From contig JAJCZH010000014.1 in assembly GCA_029262515.1 (NCBI GenBank), positions 1-35,809 on the forward strand: DNA of 35,809 nt, given 5' to 3'. Below the pieces are notes generated by a model. It did not search any database. It had not been told where the DNA came from and worked only from the letters and a program-made list of their open reading frames with translations. Each line of letters opens with the position of its first letter. Position 1 is the stretch's first letter. The stretch is from Deltaproteobacteria bacterium (lineage in GTDB: Bacteria; Desulfobacterota; GWC2-55-46; JADFVP01). A program made the translations under genes and the position numbers. This document shows, in pieces, positions 22,848-32,402 of this stretch.

Positions 22848-24707
22848 CTAGACAAAATACTGTAAGAAGATCAGAACAAGCACCACAACGCCGCTGACCA
22901 TGAATAGCGCGTAATGTTGAAGTTGACCTGTTATGGTTCCTCTTAAGGCACGGCCTACTACGCGTACATTGTAGGCAAAACCGTTTATGAGGAAGTTAAT
23001 AAATATATTGACTTCAATAAAGTTAAGTATCTTTCCTATGCCGTTATATATAACTGCTACTAGCACGCCGTCATAAAAATGGTCGAAGTAGAACTTATTC
23101 TCTAAAACCTTATAGAGACACGGGTACTGTGCCTTTAACCTGTGAGCCGGTTCCGCTTCCCCGGTGTAAAGTTTCCAACCTATCAGGATTCCGGCAAAGA
23201 CTACCAGTGTAGAGATGCCGGCCACTAAAAAGTTAAAATGGTGCGGGCCGTGGTGGCCGTGTGATGGTATGAACGAACCGAAGTTCGGCTCAAGACCCGG
23301 GAACCCGGCAAGCCCGGCAAATACAGCGAATACAGAGAGCACAACAAGAGGTATCGTCATCGACGGCGGACTCTCGTGCGGGTTACCGTGGTAACGCTTC
23401 TTACCAAAGAAGGCCAAAAGCACTATCTTGGTTATAAAGATACCTGTTATAAAGGCCGTAAGAGTACCTGCACCGTAAAGCAGCCAATGGCCGGAGTCAA
23501 AGGCCGTACTAAGAATTTCATCCTTACTCCAGAAACCAGCGAACGGAAAGACACCCATCATGGCAAGTGAACCGAGTATAAAGGTTACTCCTGTAGCCTT
23601 CATCTTCGGGTATAACTTGCCCATCTCCCAGATAGAGTTAGTGTGACACGCATGTATTACGCTACCGGCACCGAGGAAGAGCAGAGCTTTAAAGAATGCA
23701 TGTGTCATGAGGTAGAACATACCCGGTCCGGTGCCGCCGAGCCCTACGCTCATTACCATGTATCCGAGCGAACTGAGGGTGGAGTATGCGATAATCTTCT
23801 TGATATCTGACTGGGCAAGAGCCATTAACGCAGCCATCAAGGCCGTAAGCCCACCTACGTAGGCAACCACAATTCCGGCCTCTGGAGGGGCCATATAGAA
23901 GAGGAATGAAATACGCGCGAGAAGATATACACCTGCTGCAACCATCGTTGCCGCGTGTATAAGGGCCGAAACAGGTGTCGGACCCTCCATGGCATCCGGC
24001 AACCAGACGTGAAGCGGGAACTGGGCCGACTTACCAACGGCGCCGCAAAAGAGCAATAGCGCTGCAAGTCCCATTGTCCACGGCTCTACATGGCCAGCCA
24101 TAACCTGGTGCTCTATTTCCCCAAAGTTGAAGGACCCGGTTGCGTAATAGATTACGAATATTCCGAGAATAAGACCGAAATCGCCTATTCTATTAACCAA
24201 GAAGGCCTTCTTCGCAGCATCAGCCGCCGAAGGTTTCTGATAGTAATAGCCTATCAGCAGGTAAGACGCAAGCCCGACCAGCTCCCAGAAGATGAAAATC
24301 ATAATCAGGTTGTTGGCTAAAACGATACCGAGCATAGCGAAGATAAAGAAGGAGAGACAGGCAAAGAATCTCGAATACCCCTCTTCACCTTCCATATAAC
24401 CACGCGCATAGATATGGATCAACGAACCGACAAAGGTAACGATGCAGAGCATAACTACCGTCAGCGAATCGATAAAAGTACCCATCTTAATATGGAGCCC
24501 GCTGACCTTAAGCCATGTAAATGCCTGTTCATGCCCGTGCATATGCGGATTACCGAGCGCCTCAATAAGGTACGGAAGTACGATAAAGAAGCATGCGATA
24601 ACCGCAGCAATAGAGAGGTAAGAACTGAGGTTCTTCCACTTGCGAGTTATGAAGACAATCACTACAGACGTAACTATCGGAATAATTAGTAGTGCCCAGA
24701 CGTCCAT
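22848..24707 (-). CDS. nuoL: NADH-quinone oxidoreductase subunit L
   Basis: NuoL is the largest antiporter-like pumping subunit, carrying the long lateral helix. The 619-residue protein has FWELVGLASYLLIGYYY with the TM5 glutamate, LHVWLPDAMEGPTPVSALIH, KKIIAYSTLSSLGYMVM, and a His-rich loop (SHGHHGPHHF, about residue 490) before the C-terminal amphipathic part. Its ATG overlaps the nuoK stop by one base (TAATG). Confidence 0.97.
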   Translation of the reverse strand: MDVWALLIIPIVTSVVIVFITRKWKNLSSYLSIAAVIACFFIVLPYLIEALGNPHMHGHEQAFTWLKVSGLHIKMGTFIDSLTVVMLCIVTFVGSLIHIYARGYMEGEEGYSRFFACLSFFIFAMLGIVLANNLIMIFIFWELVGLASYLLIGYYYQKPSAADAAKKAFLVNRIGDFGLILGIFVIYYATGSFNFGEIEHQVMAGHVEPWTMGLAALLLFCGAVGKSAQFPLHVWLPDAMEGPTPVSALIHAATMVAAGVYLLARISFLFYMAPPEAGIVVAYVGGLTALMAALMALAQSDIKKIIAYSTLSSLGYMVMSVGLGGTGPGMFYLMTHAFFKALLFLGAGSVIHACHTNSIWEMGKLYPKMKATGVTFILGSLAMMGVFPFAGFWSKDEILSTAFDSGHWLLYGAGTLTAFITGIFITKIVLLAFFGKKRYHGNPHESPPSMTIPLVVLSVFAVFAGLAGFPGLEPNFGSFIPSHGHHGPHHFNFLVAGISTLVVFAGILIGWKLYTGEAEPAHRLKAQYPCLYKVLENKFYFDHFYDGVLVAVIYNGIGKILNFIEVNIFINFLINGFAYNVRVVGRALRGTITGQLQHYALFMVSGVVVLVLIFLQYFV

Positions 24708-25009
24708 TAATACCTCATCTCATCAAGCTGATCGACCAGTACGGTCTTTCTGCGCCTGTAAACGGCAACAAGTATTGCGAGCCCAACAGCAACCTCTGCG
24801 GCAGCTACTGTAATATTAAACACAACAAAAACGGTACCCGTAATTGATTCCAGGTAGTATGCAAAGGCGGCGAGGCTGATATTGGCTGCATTAAAGATCA
24901 ACTCAAGCGACATTAGTACGATGATGATATTGCGCCTTATCATCACGCCGGCTACGCCGATGCTAAAGAGTATGCAGCTTAGTATAAGAAAATGTGTGAG
25001 TGTCAGCAT
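24707..25009 (-). CDS. nuoK: NADH-quinone oxidoreductase subunit K
   Basis: NuoK is a 100-residue, three-helix membrane subunit of complex I. It contains the two conserved membrane glutamates in LMSLELIFNAANI and VAAAEVAVGLAI, which form part of the ion path, and RRNIIIVL before the first. Its end overlaps the nuoL start by one base. The 81 bp before it contain no gene. Confidence 0.96.
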   Translation of the reverse strand: MLTLTHFLILSCILFSIGVAGVMIRRNIIIVLMSLELIFNAANISLAAFAYYLESITGTVFVVFNITVAAAEVAVGLAILVAVYRRRKTVLVDQLDEMRY

Positions 25010-25090
25010 ATTTTTCTATTCCGATGTCGATTCAAAACCGGCTATTCTTAAGTATTTAATCAACTTAAATTACAGACAAGATAAAAGTTT

Positions 25091-25609
25091 TCAGACTCCG
25101 TCTTTACCCTTCTGGTTCAACACCAGCACTACCGCTCCAACAAGCGCCACAAGCAGCAGCAATGAAACCACCTCAAACGGATATATATACTTCGTAAAGA
25201 GCACCTTGCCGATGACTTCTGTATTTTTTGCAAGAACCGCTTCCGTATACCCGCCGGTAGGGGCCGTAAGACTGCCCCTTGACAGCATAAATAACAACAC
25301 CACAAAAAGGCCTACAGAGCTTATAACACCAAGTACAGTCTGCTGGTGGAACTGCTCTTTAATCTTCTCGCCCCCGAGGTCGAGAAGCATAACAGCGAAG
25401 AGAAAGAGTACGACTACGGCGCCGACATAGACAAAAACCTGAACCGCAGCGAGAAAAGGTGACCTGAGCAGTATGAAAATTGCTGCCACCTGCAGCAGCG
25501 TTATAATCAGGGCAATAGCGCTGTGTATCGGACTCTTCGACGTAACTACGGCTATCGCTGAAACGACTGCGATTATCGCGAATATGTAGAAGAAAATCTG
25601 CTCTATCAT
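25091..25609 (-). CDS. nuoJ: NADH-quinone oxidoreductase subunit J
   Basis: NuoJ is a five-helix membrane subunit of complex I next to the quinone channel. The 172-residue protein has the characteristic VVTSKSPIHSAIALI start, then AAVQVFVYVGAVVVLFLFAVMLLDL, whose TM3 forms the pi-bulge helix, and a final VALVGAVVLVLNQ helix. The gene lies between nuoI and nuoK as usual. An overlapping open frame starting upstream at 25625 is a shadow. Confidence 0.95.
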   Translation of the reverse strand: MIEQIFFYIFAIIAVVSAIAVVTSKSPIHSAIALIITLLQVAAIFILLRSPFLAAVQVFVYVGAVVVLFLFAVMLLDLGGEKIKEQFHQQTVLGVISSVGLFVVLLFMLSRGSLTAPTGGYTEAVLAKNTEVIGKVLFTKYIYPFEVVSLLLLVALVGAVVLVLNQKGKDGV

Positions 25610-25696
25610 TCTCTACTCTTTTCATCCCTTTAAAATCTAACTATTGCTGACCCCAAGGCCATTAATATGCTGTCAAACAAAACCGGTACTGTCCTG

Positions 25697-26272
25697 CTAC
25701 AACTTCCTCTGCCTAACCTTGCCAAGTTCGGCGACAACTTTTATTCCGTCCGCGCTTCTAATAAACCTAGCCTTTGCAACGACCCCTCCTGTCAGTGCCT
25801 CGGGTACCGGTTGAGGAAGAAGCAACTCGTCGCGCGACCTTGTTCCGCGTTCGAGCGTAGTACAAGCGAGTTCGTACTCGCGACCGAGCCTGACGGCTGT
25901 GGTCGGACAGGCATCTTCGCAGTACCCGCAGAACATGCACCTGGTAAGATCGACTTCCCATACCTTTGCTACTCTGTCGGCAATACCTCTACCCGCATCG
26001 TTCTCTTCAGGTATGACGGTTATACAATCGGTCGGGCATGCCCTCGAACAGAGTTCACACGCCACGCAAAGCTCCTTGCCTTCTGAGTTTTTGTTGAGTG
26101 TATGGAGCCCACGGAATCTGCGGTACGGAATCCACTTCTCGGAATCCGGATACTTAAGAGTCATCGCCCCCTCAAAATTGTAAGAGAAGGTAATATATAG
26201 ACCCCGTATAAAGTCGGCAAAGACAGACTTTTTCACAAAGTTGATTAGTTTTGCCTTACACTTTTCACTCAT
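25697..26272 (-). CDS. nuoI: NADH-quinone oxidoreductase subunit I
   Basis: NuoI carries clusters N6a and N6b in the peripheral arm. The 191-residue protein has both ferredoxin motifs, CVACELCSRACPTDC (first set) and CMFCGYCEDACPTTAV (second set), preceded by YRRFRGLHTL, which is typical of the family. The N-terminal 40 residues form the amphipathic helix that contacts the membrane. It lies between nuoH and nuoJ. Confidence 0.96.
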   Translation of the reverse strand: MSEKCKAKLINFVKKSVFADFIRGLYITFSYNFEGAMTLKYPDSEKWIPYRRFRGLHTLNKNSEGKELCVACELCSRACPTDCITVIPEENDAGRGIADRVAKVWEVDLTRCMFCGYCEDACPTTAVRLGREYELACTTLERGTRSRDELLLPQPVPEALTGGVVAKARFIRSADGIKVVAELGKVRQRKL

Positions 26273-26328
26273 AACCAGAAACCTTGTACGTTAAAGCGTC
26301 GCCTTCTAAAAAGACCGAGAAGAATCCG

Positions 26329-27396
26329 TTAAGTTAAAAATATTCTCATAAGTCCAGTTACCAGCACGGTAATGAGACTCACAGGTATCAATATTTTCCA
26401 GCCGATAGTCATTAGCTGGTCGTATCTGTATCTCGGCAGCGTAAACCTTATCCACATGAAGATATAGATAAAGACTACCACCTTGGCGATAAACCAACCT
26501 ATACCCCAAACAGACATTATCTGAGCCGGCACCTTAATACCGAAAGTAGCCGGGTCTATCGGTGGCATCCAGCCTCCGAAGAAGAAGACCACAGCAAGCA
26601 CAGAGATTGTGACCATGGCAATATACTCGGCAAGCATGAAGAACGAGAAGCGCATGCCGGAATACTCTGTATGGAACCCGGAGCCGAGAGTACCCTCGTC
26701 TTCCGGCAGATCGAACGGTATCCTGTTTATCTCGGCCAACGAGGCTATAAAGAAGATCAGGAACCAGACCGGTCCGACCGGTAGGTAAAAGAGGTTCCAG
26801 TTCCAGAAACCGCCTCCCTGACTCTTTACAATCTCTACAAGGCTCAGTGAGTTGCTCATCATTACAACGCCGATGGCCGCAAAACTGAGGGCGACTTCGT
26901 AACTGATCATCTGAGCTGCTGAACGGAGTCCGCCAAGCAGTGAATACTTCGAGTTTGATGCCCAGCCACCAAAGATAATACCGTAGATACCGAGCCCGCC
27001 TATTGCCAGAACATAAAGGACTCCAACATTCATATCCGATATGTACAACTTGAAGACGTAATCTATGCCCGGAATCGTAAAAGTATCACCGACTGGAATG
27101 GCAACGAAGACTGCAAAAGCCGGTATCATCGCTAGCAAAGGAGCGAGCTTGAAGAGAAACCTGTCGGCCTTGTCAGGTATGATATCCTCCTTCAACAACA
27201 ACTTCACCATATCGGCAAATGGCTGCAAAAGTCCCTTCGGACCGACCCTGTGGGGTCCGAGGCGCACCTGTATGCGCCCTGCCACCTTACGCTCAAGCCA
27301 CGTAAGCGGCAACGGAAGCATGAAGAGGATCATCCCGACAATGTAGACCTTGATAAAGATCAGGACTACTTCAATTATAAGTCCAAGCTCTGGCAT
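26329..27396 (-). CDS. nuoH: NADH-quinone oxidoreductase subunit H
   Basis: NuoH forms much of the quinone-binding chamber and links the peripheral and membrane arms. The 355-residue, eight-helix protein has LTWLERKVAGRIQVRLGPHRVGPKG (split here: LERKVAGRIQ, then RVGPKGLLQPFAD), the acidic loop FDLPEDEGTLGSG and FHTEYSGMRF. The conserved EAEGE pattern of many homologues reads EDEGT, a modest variation. It starts 30 bp after the cNMP-domain gene rather than directly after nuoG. Confidence 0.96.
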   Translation of the reverse strand: MPELGLIIEVVLIFIKVYIVGMILFMLPLPLTWLERKVAGRIQVRLGPHRVGPKGLLQPFADMVKLLLKEDIIPDKADRFLFKLAPLLAMIPAFAVFVAIPVGDTFTIPGIDYVFKLYISDMNVGVLYVLAIGGLGIYGIIFGGWASNSKYSLLGGLRSAAQMISYEVALSFAAIGVVMMSNSLSLVEIVKSQGGGFWNWNLFYLPVGPVWFLIFFIASLAEINRIPFDLPEDEGTLGSGFHTEYSGMRFSFFMLAEYIAMVTISVLAVVFFFGGWMPPIDPATFGIKVPAQIMSVWGIGWFIAKVVVFIYIFMWIRFTLPRYRYDQLMTIGWKILIPVSLITVLVTGLMRIFLT

Positions 27397-27426
27397 CTTC
27401 TAAAAAAACCTTTCGGTCTGTTCGGA

Positions 27427-27903
27427 TCAGGTAAAACGCTTCCTGCCCCACATATAGTTAACCATCTCTATATACCTTGAGTTCATTCCGCGTACTACCG
27501 AGTGAATGGTAAAGATTATATTGCGCATCACTTTAAAGATTACTCTCGGATGCTCGTCAACAATCTTCTCAAAGTCATTTCTATTAATTATGTATGACTC
27601 CACTTCAGTAAGCGCTACCATAGTGGCAGAGTGAGGCCTTCCGTCAAGAAAGCTCATCTCTCCGAAAATCTCTCCATCTTTTAGCAGCGTAAGCGTAAAC
27701 AACTCTCCGTCCGACGCTTCCCTGCAGGCCTTTACCTCACCTTTTTGAATTATGTAGATAGACTCTCCATCCTCACCGTCTCTGAAGATGGTATCTCCCT
27801 GCGCAAAGCTTTTTTTATTCGTTATCTCAGCAATTACCTTTAACTCGTCATTGTCGAGGTCACTGAAGAACTGCTGTTCTCTTAATAATTCAACATCTAC
27901 CAT
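27427..27903 (-). CDS. Stand-alone cyclic-nucleotide-binding-domain protein inside the nuo operon
   Basis: The start is ATG 27903, with GGAGG six bases upstream; a GTG at 27915 would add four residues. The 158-residue protein is a single cNMP/CRP-type beta-roll (about residues 12-112: GDTIFRDGEDGESIYIIQKG, then the phosphate-binding cassette FGEMSFLDGRPHSATM at 80-95), followed by a helical tail. No helix-turn-helix follows, so it is not a CRP-type transcription factor. The cassette keeps Gly-Glu, but the Arg that binds the cyclic phosphate in CRP and PKA is His91, so ligand binding is uncertain. It sits 52 bp after nuoG and 30 bp before nuoH and must be co-expressed with complex I. A regulatory or assembly role is inference. 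Confidence 0.85.
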   Translation of the reverse strand: MVDVELLREQQFFSDLDNDELKVIAEITNKKSFAQGDTIFRDGEDGESIYIIQKGEVKACREASDGELFTLTLLKDGEIFGEMSFLDGRPHSATMVALTEVESYIINRNDFEKIVDEHPRVIFKVMRNIIFTIHSVVRGMNSRYIEMVNYMWGRKRFT

Positions 27904-27955
27904 GGCCACCTCCACTCCTGATAAAGGGCCTTCTACTCAACCCGGGGAGCACTTA

Positions 27956-30484
27956 TCAGCTCCGTGCTATTTTTACGCTCGCAACCGATTCACCGCGCCT
28001 GAAAAATTTGTGCACAGGCACGTCGTTATAATTTTCAGCAATAAAGGCTACTCCGCTTGCACTGCCCTTACGGGTCTTCAGCACAAGCTCGGCCTTATAA
28101 CGGCTTCCTGCAACCGTTACCTTCTCGCCGCTCGTAATACCAAGCCTGTCGGCGTCCTCTTCGCTTATTTCCACAATAGCGCCTTTGATAAACCCGCCAA
28201 GTATCTCGGAACGCAAGCTCAGCCGCCCCGAATGGTAAAGGTGATTACCCGTAACAAGCGTAAAACCGGCATGCCCGTCACTTGCAAGGCTACTAGCAGC
28301 AGAACCGGTAACCTGCGGCATGGATAGGCTTGCTGAAGACCCACCTACCAGGGACTCTTTATTATCAAGGTCGTTAAAGGTATTCTTCTCGTTATTAAAA
28401 GAGAGATCTACTTTAGCGTATGTCGAGACCTTTTCTCTTATCTCGGCAAAGATACCGGCAGACTTCTTAACAGGAACATCATCCGTACCAGAAAAAATAT
28501 TGTAGATAGTAGAAATAATCTCAAGATCCCGCTTCGCATCCCCCGGTGGAGGTAGAAGCCTGTTTATCGACTGTACCCTGCCCTCCTGGTTGGTATAGGT
28601 GCCGTCTTTCTCGGCAAAAGTAACGCCTGGCAGAATCACATCGGCGAGAGCGGCTGTCTCAGTCATGAAAGTATCTTGCACAACAACAAAACCTACTTTT
28701 CCTATTGCGTCTCTGGCAAAATTTCCATCTCCGTACTCGACTACCGGATTCTCACCCACAATATAGATCGAGTCGAGCTTTCCTTCCGAAGCGGTATTCA
28801 TCATACCTGCAAAACCGAGTCCTTTTACGCCTTCACGCGAATATGCGGTGCCAAGGCCCGGATGCGCGCCCATCTCCCATGCTCCGCGCTGATTACACCT
28901 GTCGAGTACCGGTATTACAGTAACCTTCTTGCCGGCTCCGCGTAGCGCTTCAACAACGAGTGCCAGGCTAGCCGAACCTTCCGGGAACCGTAAGAACTCG
29001 GTACCGGCAATTATGCCTACCGTCTCAGACGAACCGAAACTCGAAACAAGCGCCTCTATTTCTGAACGGCTGACACCGGACCTTGCTGCAAGGGTGTCTA
29101 TGCCTGTTGCCTTAATGGAATTAAAATCTGCATTACCGGCAAACCTAACGGCATCTTTATCCGCCAGTAGAAGTGCCGCTGCACCAAGCAGGTCGCCTTC
29201 TGTGGCTGGGGCATGCCTGAGCGTTTGGGAGGCGCAAGAGTCGAGTTTCATACCCCTTGAAGAGGCTATAGCCACCTGCACACCGTTAGCATTCGATATG
29301 CGCCTCACTATATAGTCCACAACTGGGTTTTCATCCGAGAGCTGAGTACCGACGACAAAGACTGACTGTGAGTCCATGCAATCGAAGATAGAAACTCCTC
29401 CAGCGGTCATCGATGTTGCAGCCGCAAAACCTTCTACCGCCTCAGGCGACCAGCGCATCGAAGAGTCAACGTTGTTGCTCTGTAGCGGCCCCTTGAAAAG
29501 CTTTGAGAAAAGGTAGATCTCTTCATTTGTCATTCTTGGAGATATAAGCCCTCCGGTACGAGCCGGGCTCGAGCTTCTAAACCCTTTTCTTATAGCGCCA
29601 AAGGCCTCTTCCCATGTGGCCGGTTCAAGCTTGCCGTACTTCTTGACCATAGGTGTCGTAAGCCTGTCGTCACTGTTAACGATATCGTACCCGAACCTGC
29701 CGCGTGCGCATAATGTCTCGCTGTTGAGTCCCACTCCGAGCTGCGCTCTGCTCCTGACAAGCAGACCGTCACGCTCCTCTATCACAACCCTGCACCCTGT
29801 GGCGCAGTAGGTACAGATAGAATCCGCACTCTTTAAGTCCCACGATCTCGATGTATACCTGTACGGAAGGCGCATAAAGCAGCCGACAGGACATACCTCG
29901 ATACAGTTACCGCAGTGGTCGCAGTCGAGATACGTCTTAAAAAAACTGGTCTCCTCCTGATGGATTCCTCGTCCTATGGAGCCGAGCACTCCGACGCCGA
30001 CAATCTCACTACAGACCCTAACGCATTTGGTGCACTGCACGCACCTGTTTGAATTCTTTATTATTACCGGGCTGAGCACGTAATCTTTACCGTGATGCCT
30101 GTGCTTCGGCTCTGCATGACGACCTGTGTGCGGGCCGTGCTTGTAGACCATATCCTGAAGCTCGCACTCACCGCCTTTATCGCAAACCGGACAATCGAGA
30201 GCATGGTCGGTCAACAGGAACTCAAGCATTGAAGAGCGCGCGGATACGACGGTCGGAGAGTCGGTAAGAATACTCATACCGTCCATGACAGGAGTGATGC
30301 AGGAGGGCTGAAGCTTCTTCTGCCCCTCGATCTCAATCAGGCACATCCTGCAAGAGCCGATACCCATAAGGTCGGCCTGATAGCAGAAGGTCGGAATATC
30401 GTGGCCTTCATCCCTTGCGGCATCGAGTATCAGCTTTCCAGCCTCTACCTTAAGCTCTTTTCCATTTATCTTTATATTAACCAT
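27956..30484 (-). CDS. nuoG: NADH-quinone oxidoreductase subunit G
   Basis: NuoG is the largest iron-sulfur subunit of the peripheral arm. In its 842 residues, Cys34, 45, 48 and 62 match the [2Fe-2S] cluster N1b. His94 with Cys98, 101 and 107 matches N5. Two ferredoxin motifs (Cys148/151/154/158 and Cys188/191/194/198) follow. CTYCATGC from Cys224 resembles the N7-type cluster of molybdopterin enzymes. The C-terminal half is a degenerate molybdopterin-oxidoreductase fold with a terminal ADHYRSG-like beta barrel. Two ferredoxin motifs in a row are more than the minimal NuoG has, but are found in several bacterial lineages. It lies 44 bp after nuoF. Confidence 0.94.
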   Translation of the reverse strand: MVNIKINGKELKVEAGKLILDAARDEGHDIPTFCYQADLMGIGSCRMCLIEIEGQKKLQPSCITPVMDGMSILTDSPTVVSARSSMLEFLLTDHALDCPVCDKGGECELQDMVYKHGPHTGRHAEPKHRHHGKDYVLSPVIIKNSNRCVQCTKCVRVCSEIVGVGVLGSIGRGIHQEETSFFKTYLDCDHCGNCIEVCPVGCFMRLPYRYTSRSWDLKSADSICTYCATGCRVVIEERDGLLVRSRAQLGVGLNSETLCARGRFGYDIVNSDDRLTTPMVKKYGKLEPATWEEAFGAIRKGFRSSSPARTGGLISPRMTNEEIYLFSKLFKGPLQSNNVDSSMRWSPEAVEGFAAATSMTAGGVSIFDCMDSQSVFVVGTQLSDENPVVDYIVRRISNANGVQVAIASSRGMKLDSCASQTLRHAPATEGDLLGAAALLLADKDAVRFAGNADFNSIKATGIDTLAARSGVSRSEIEALVSSFGSSETVGIIAGTEFLRFPEGSASLALVVEALRGAGKKVTVIPVLDRCNQRGAWEMGAHPGLGTAYSREGVKGLGFAGMMNTASEGKLDSIYIVGENPVVEYGDGNFARDAIGKVGFVVVQDTFMTETAALADVILPGVTFAEKDGTYTNQEGRVQSINRLLPPPGDAKRDLEIISTIYNIFSGTDDVPVKKSAGIFAEIREKVSTYAKVDLSFNNEKNTFNDLDNKESLVGGSSASLSMPQVTGSAASSLASDGHAGFTLVTGNHLYHSGRLSLRSEILGGFIKGAIVEISEEDADRLGITSGEKVTVAGSRYKAELVLKTRKGSASGVAFIAENYNDVPVHKFFRRGESVASVKIARS

Positions 30485-30528
30485 TGTTCCTGTTTAACAC
30501 TCTGTTCCGATTAATAGATACTTATTAC

Positions 30529-31791
30529 TTAAGAGTCAACCATGCATTTTTTGTGCTGTATATGGTAGACGAACTCCTCTTTGAAGTGCTTGAGCGCACC
30601 GCGAAGCGCCATAACGGCTCCGTCACCAAGAGGACAGAAAGTGCGTCCGAAAATATTCTCACAAAGGCTCTCTAGAAGTTCAACATCTCCCGGCCTGCCC
30701 TCGCCGTGCTCTATTCTGTGCAGCACACGAGTCTGCCAGGAAGTACCCTCCCTGCATGGCGTACATTTACCGCAAGATTCGTGAGAGAAGAACCGGCTGG
30801 TGATATAGGCGACCTTTACCATACAGGTGCCCTCTTCCATCACGATTACTGCACTCGAACCTAACATGGTGCCCTTTGCGGCCATAGAGTCGAAGTCCAT
30901 CGGGGTATCGATGTCGGCCTCTACCAGCATCGGAGCGCTTACGCCTCCCGGTATTACCGCCTTCAAAGGCTTATTGCCGCGCATGCCGCCGCAATGGTCG
31001 AATATCAACTCCCTTAACGGTACTCCCATCGGCAGCTCATACAGGCCTGGTTTCTTCACATGGCCGCTCACACCGCAAATTCTGGTTCCAGGACTCTTTT
31101 CCGGGCCTATTGCCTTGAACCACTCCGGACCTTTTTCTAAAATTGCCGGGATACAGCCGAGAGTCTCAACATTATTGATGACTGTAGGTTTGGCATAGAG
31201 ACCGGCGAGTGCTGGGAACGGCGGCTTCTTGCGAGGCTGCCCCCTGCCGCCCTCTAATGACTCGAGCAACGCGGTCTCTTCTCCGCAGATATAAGCGCCT
31301 GCGCCTCTATGTACGTACAGATCGAGCGAAAAATCTGAACCAAAGATATCTTTTCCCAGAAAACCCTTCTCGTAAGCCTCGTCAATGGCTGCTTCTAACA
31401 TACTGGCGCCGTACTCAAACTCTCCCCTGATATAAACATAACCAATCGACGCGCCGATAGCGTAACAGGTTATCATCATGCCCTCCAAGAGCAGATGAGG
31501 GTCCTTGTCCATTATCGCGCGGTCTTTAAAAGTACCCGGCTCTCCTTCGTCAGCGTTGCAGCAGAGGTACTTCTGTAGAGTCGGGTCCTTCGGGATAAAA
31601 CTCCACTTGAGACCCGCCGGGAAACCGGCCCCTCCGCGCCCTCTGAGGTTTGAGTCCTTGACCATCTGTATGATATGGTCCGGCTCCATCTCAAGAGCCT
31701 TGCGAATCGACTTATATCCGCCGTTGGCCACGTAGTTTTCGAGCTTGTAGGCTTCCGGCTTATCTATATTTTTTAGGAGTATCTTTTCCAT
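30529..31791 (-). CDS. nuoF: NADH-quinone oxidoreductase subunit F
   Basis: NuoF binds FMN, NADH and cluster N3 and is the electron entry point. The 420-residue protein has GRGGAGFPAGLKW (FMN site), GAGAYICGEETALLESLEG (NADH site) and ESCGKCTPCREGT for the [4Fe-4S] cluster, with the fourth Cys in FGRTFCPLGDGA. No extra thioredoxin-like or ferredoxin domains of NADH-dependent hydrogenase subunits are attached, so it is a standard complex I NuoF. It lies 14 bp after nuoE. Confidence 0.97.
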   Translation of the reverse strand: MEKILLKNIDKPEAYKLENYVANGGYKSIRKALEMEPDHIIQMVKDSNLRGRGGAGFPAGLKWSFIPKDPTLQKYLCCNADEGEPGTFKDRAIMDKDPHLLLEGMMITCYAIGASIGYVYIRGEFEYGASMLEAAIDEAYEKGFLGKDIFGSDFSLDLYVHRGAGAYICGEETALLESLEGGRGQPRKKPPFPALAGLYAKPTVINNVETLGCIPAILEKGPEWFKAIGPEKSPGTRICGVSGHVKKPGLYELPMGVPLRELIFDHCGGMRGNKPLKAVIPGGVSAPMLVEADIDTPMDFDSMAAKGTMLGSSAVIVMEEGTCMVKVAYITSRFFSHESCGKCTPCREGTSWQTRVLHRIEHGEGRPGDVELLESLCENIFGRTFCPLGDGAVMALRGALKHFKEEFVYHIQHKKCMVDS

Positions 31792-31805
31792 ATCCGCCTG
31801 AAACT

Positions 31806-32285
31806 TTACGACCTTGCCCTTAAGTCAGCGAGAATTTTATCCACCTTCTCAACAGTAAGGTCTTCGTAGTAATCGTCACCAATCTGCATCATCGGCGCGG
31901 TACCGCAGGACCCAAGACACTCCGCGGTAGTGAGCGTAAACATGCTGTCCGGAGTAGTCTCACCTAAAGTTATACCGAGTGTCTTCTCCATATGCGAAAT
32001 CAGGTGCTCTGCACCGAGAAGCGAACAGGAGAGATTCCAGCAGACCTGTATATGATGCCTTCCGACCGGTTTTTTCCAATTATACATAGTATAAAAACCG
32101 GCAACGGCATGAATCTCAACAGGGTTTACGTCTAGAATCTTCGCCACTGCGTCCATATCTTCACGCGTTAAGTTGTTACCGGAATCGCGCTGAACAGCCA
32201 TAAGAGCACCCATTACAGCCGACTTCTTGCTGTGGTAGTTCTTCTGGATCTGTTTGATCTTCTCTAATGTCTTCTCTGTAAGCAT
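31806..32285 (-). CDS. nuoE: NADH-quinone oxidoreductase subunit E
   Basis: NuoE carries the [2Fe-2S] cluster N1a in a thioredoxin-like fold. The 159-residue protein has CWNLSC (C-x4-C) and CLGSC (C-x3-C), the four ligands, after the VHAVAGFYTMYNW region. Its length is normal. It follows nuoD by a 117-bp gap, one of the longer gaps of the operon, and only a weak ribosome binding site is visible. Confidence 0.96.
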   Translation of the reverse strand: MLTEKTLEKIKQIQKNYHSKKSAVMGALMAVQRDSGNNLTREDMDAVAKILDVNPVEIHAVAGFYTMYNWKKPVGRHHIQVCWNLSCSLLGAEHLISHMEKTLGITLGETTPDSMFTLTTAECLGSCGTAPMMQIGDDYYEDLTVEKVDKILADLRARS

Positions 32286-32402
32286 CTTTTATATTTCTAT
32301 CTATAAATAACTTCTAACAACCGACACGCTTTCAATCAAATAACCGCTCAACAACCAAACCACTAACCGTGCCCAACAACCATGCCAAACAACCGGCCCC
32401 AA

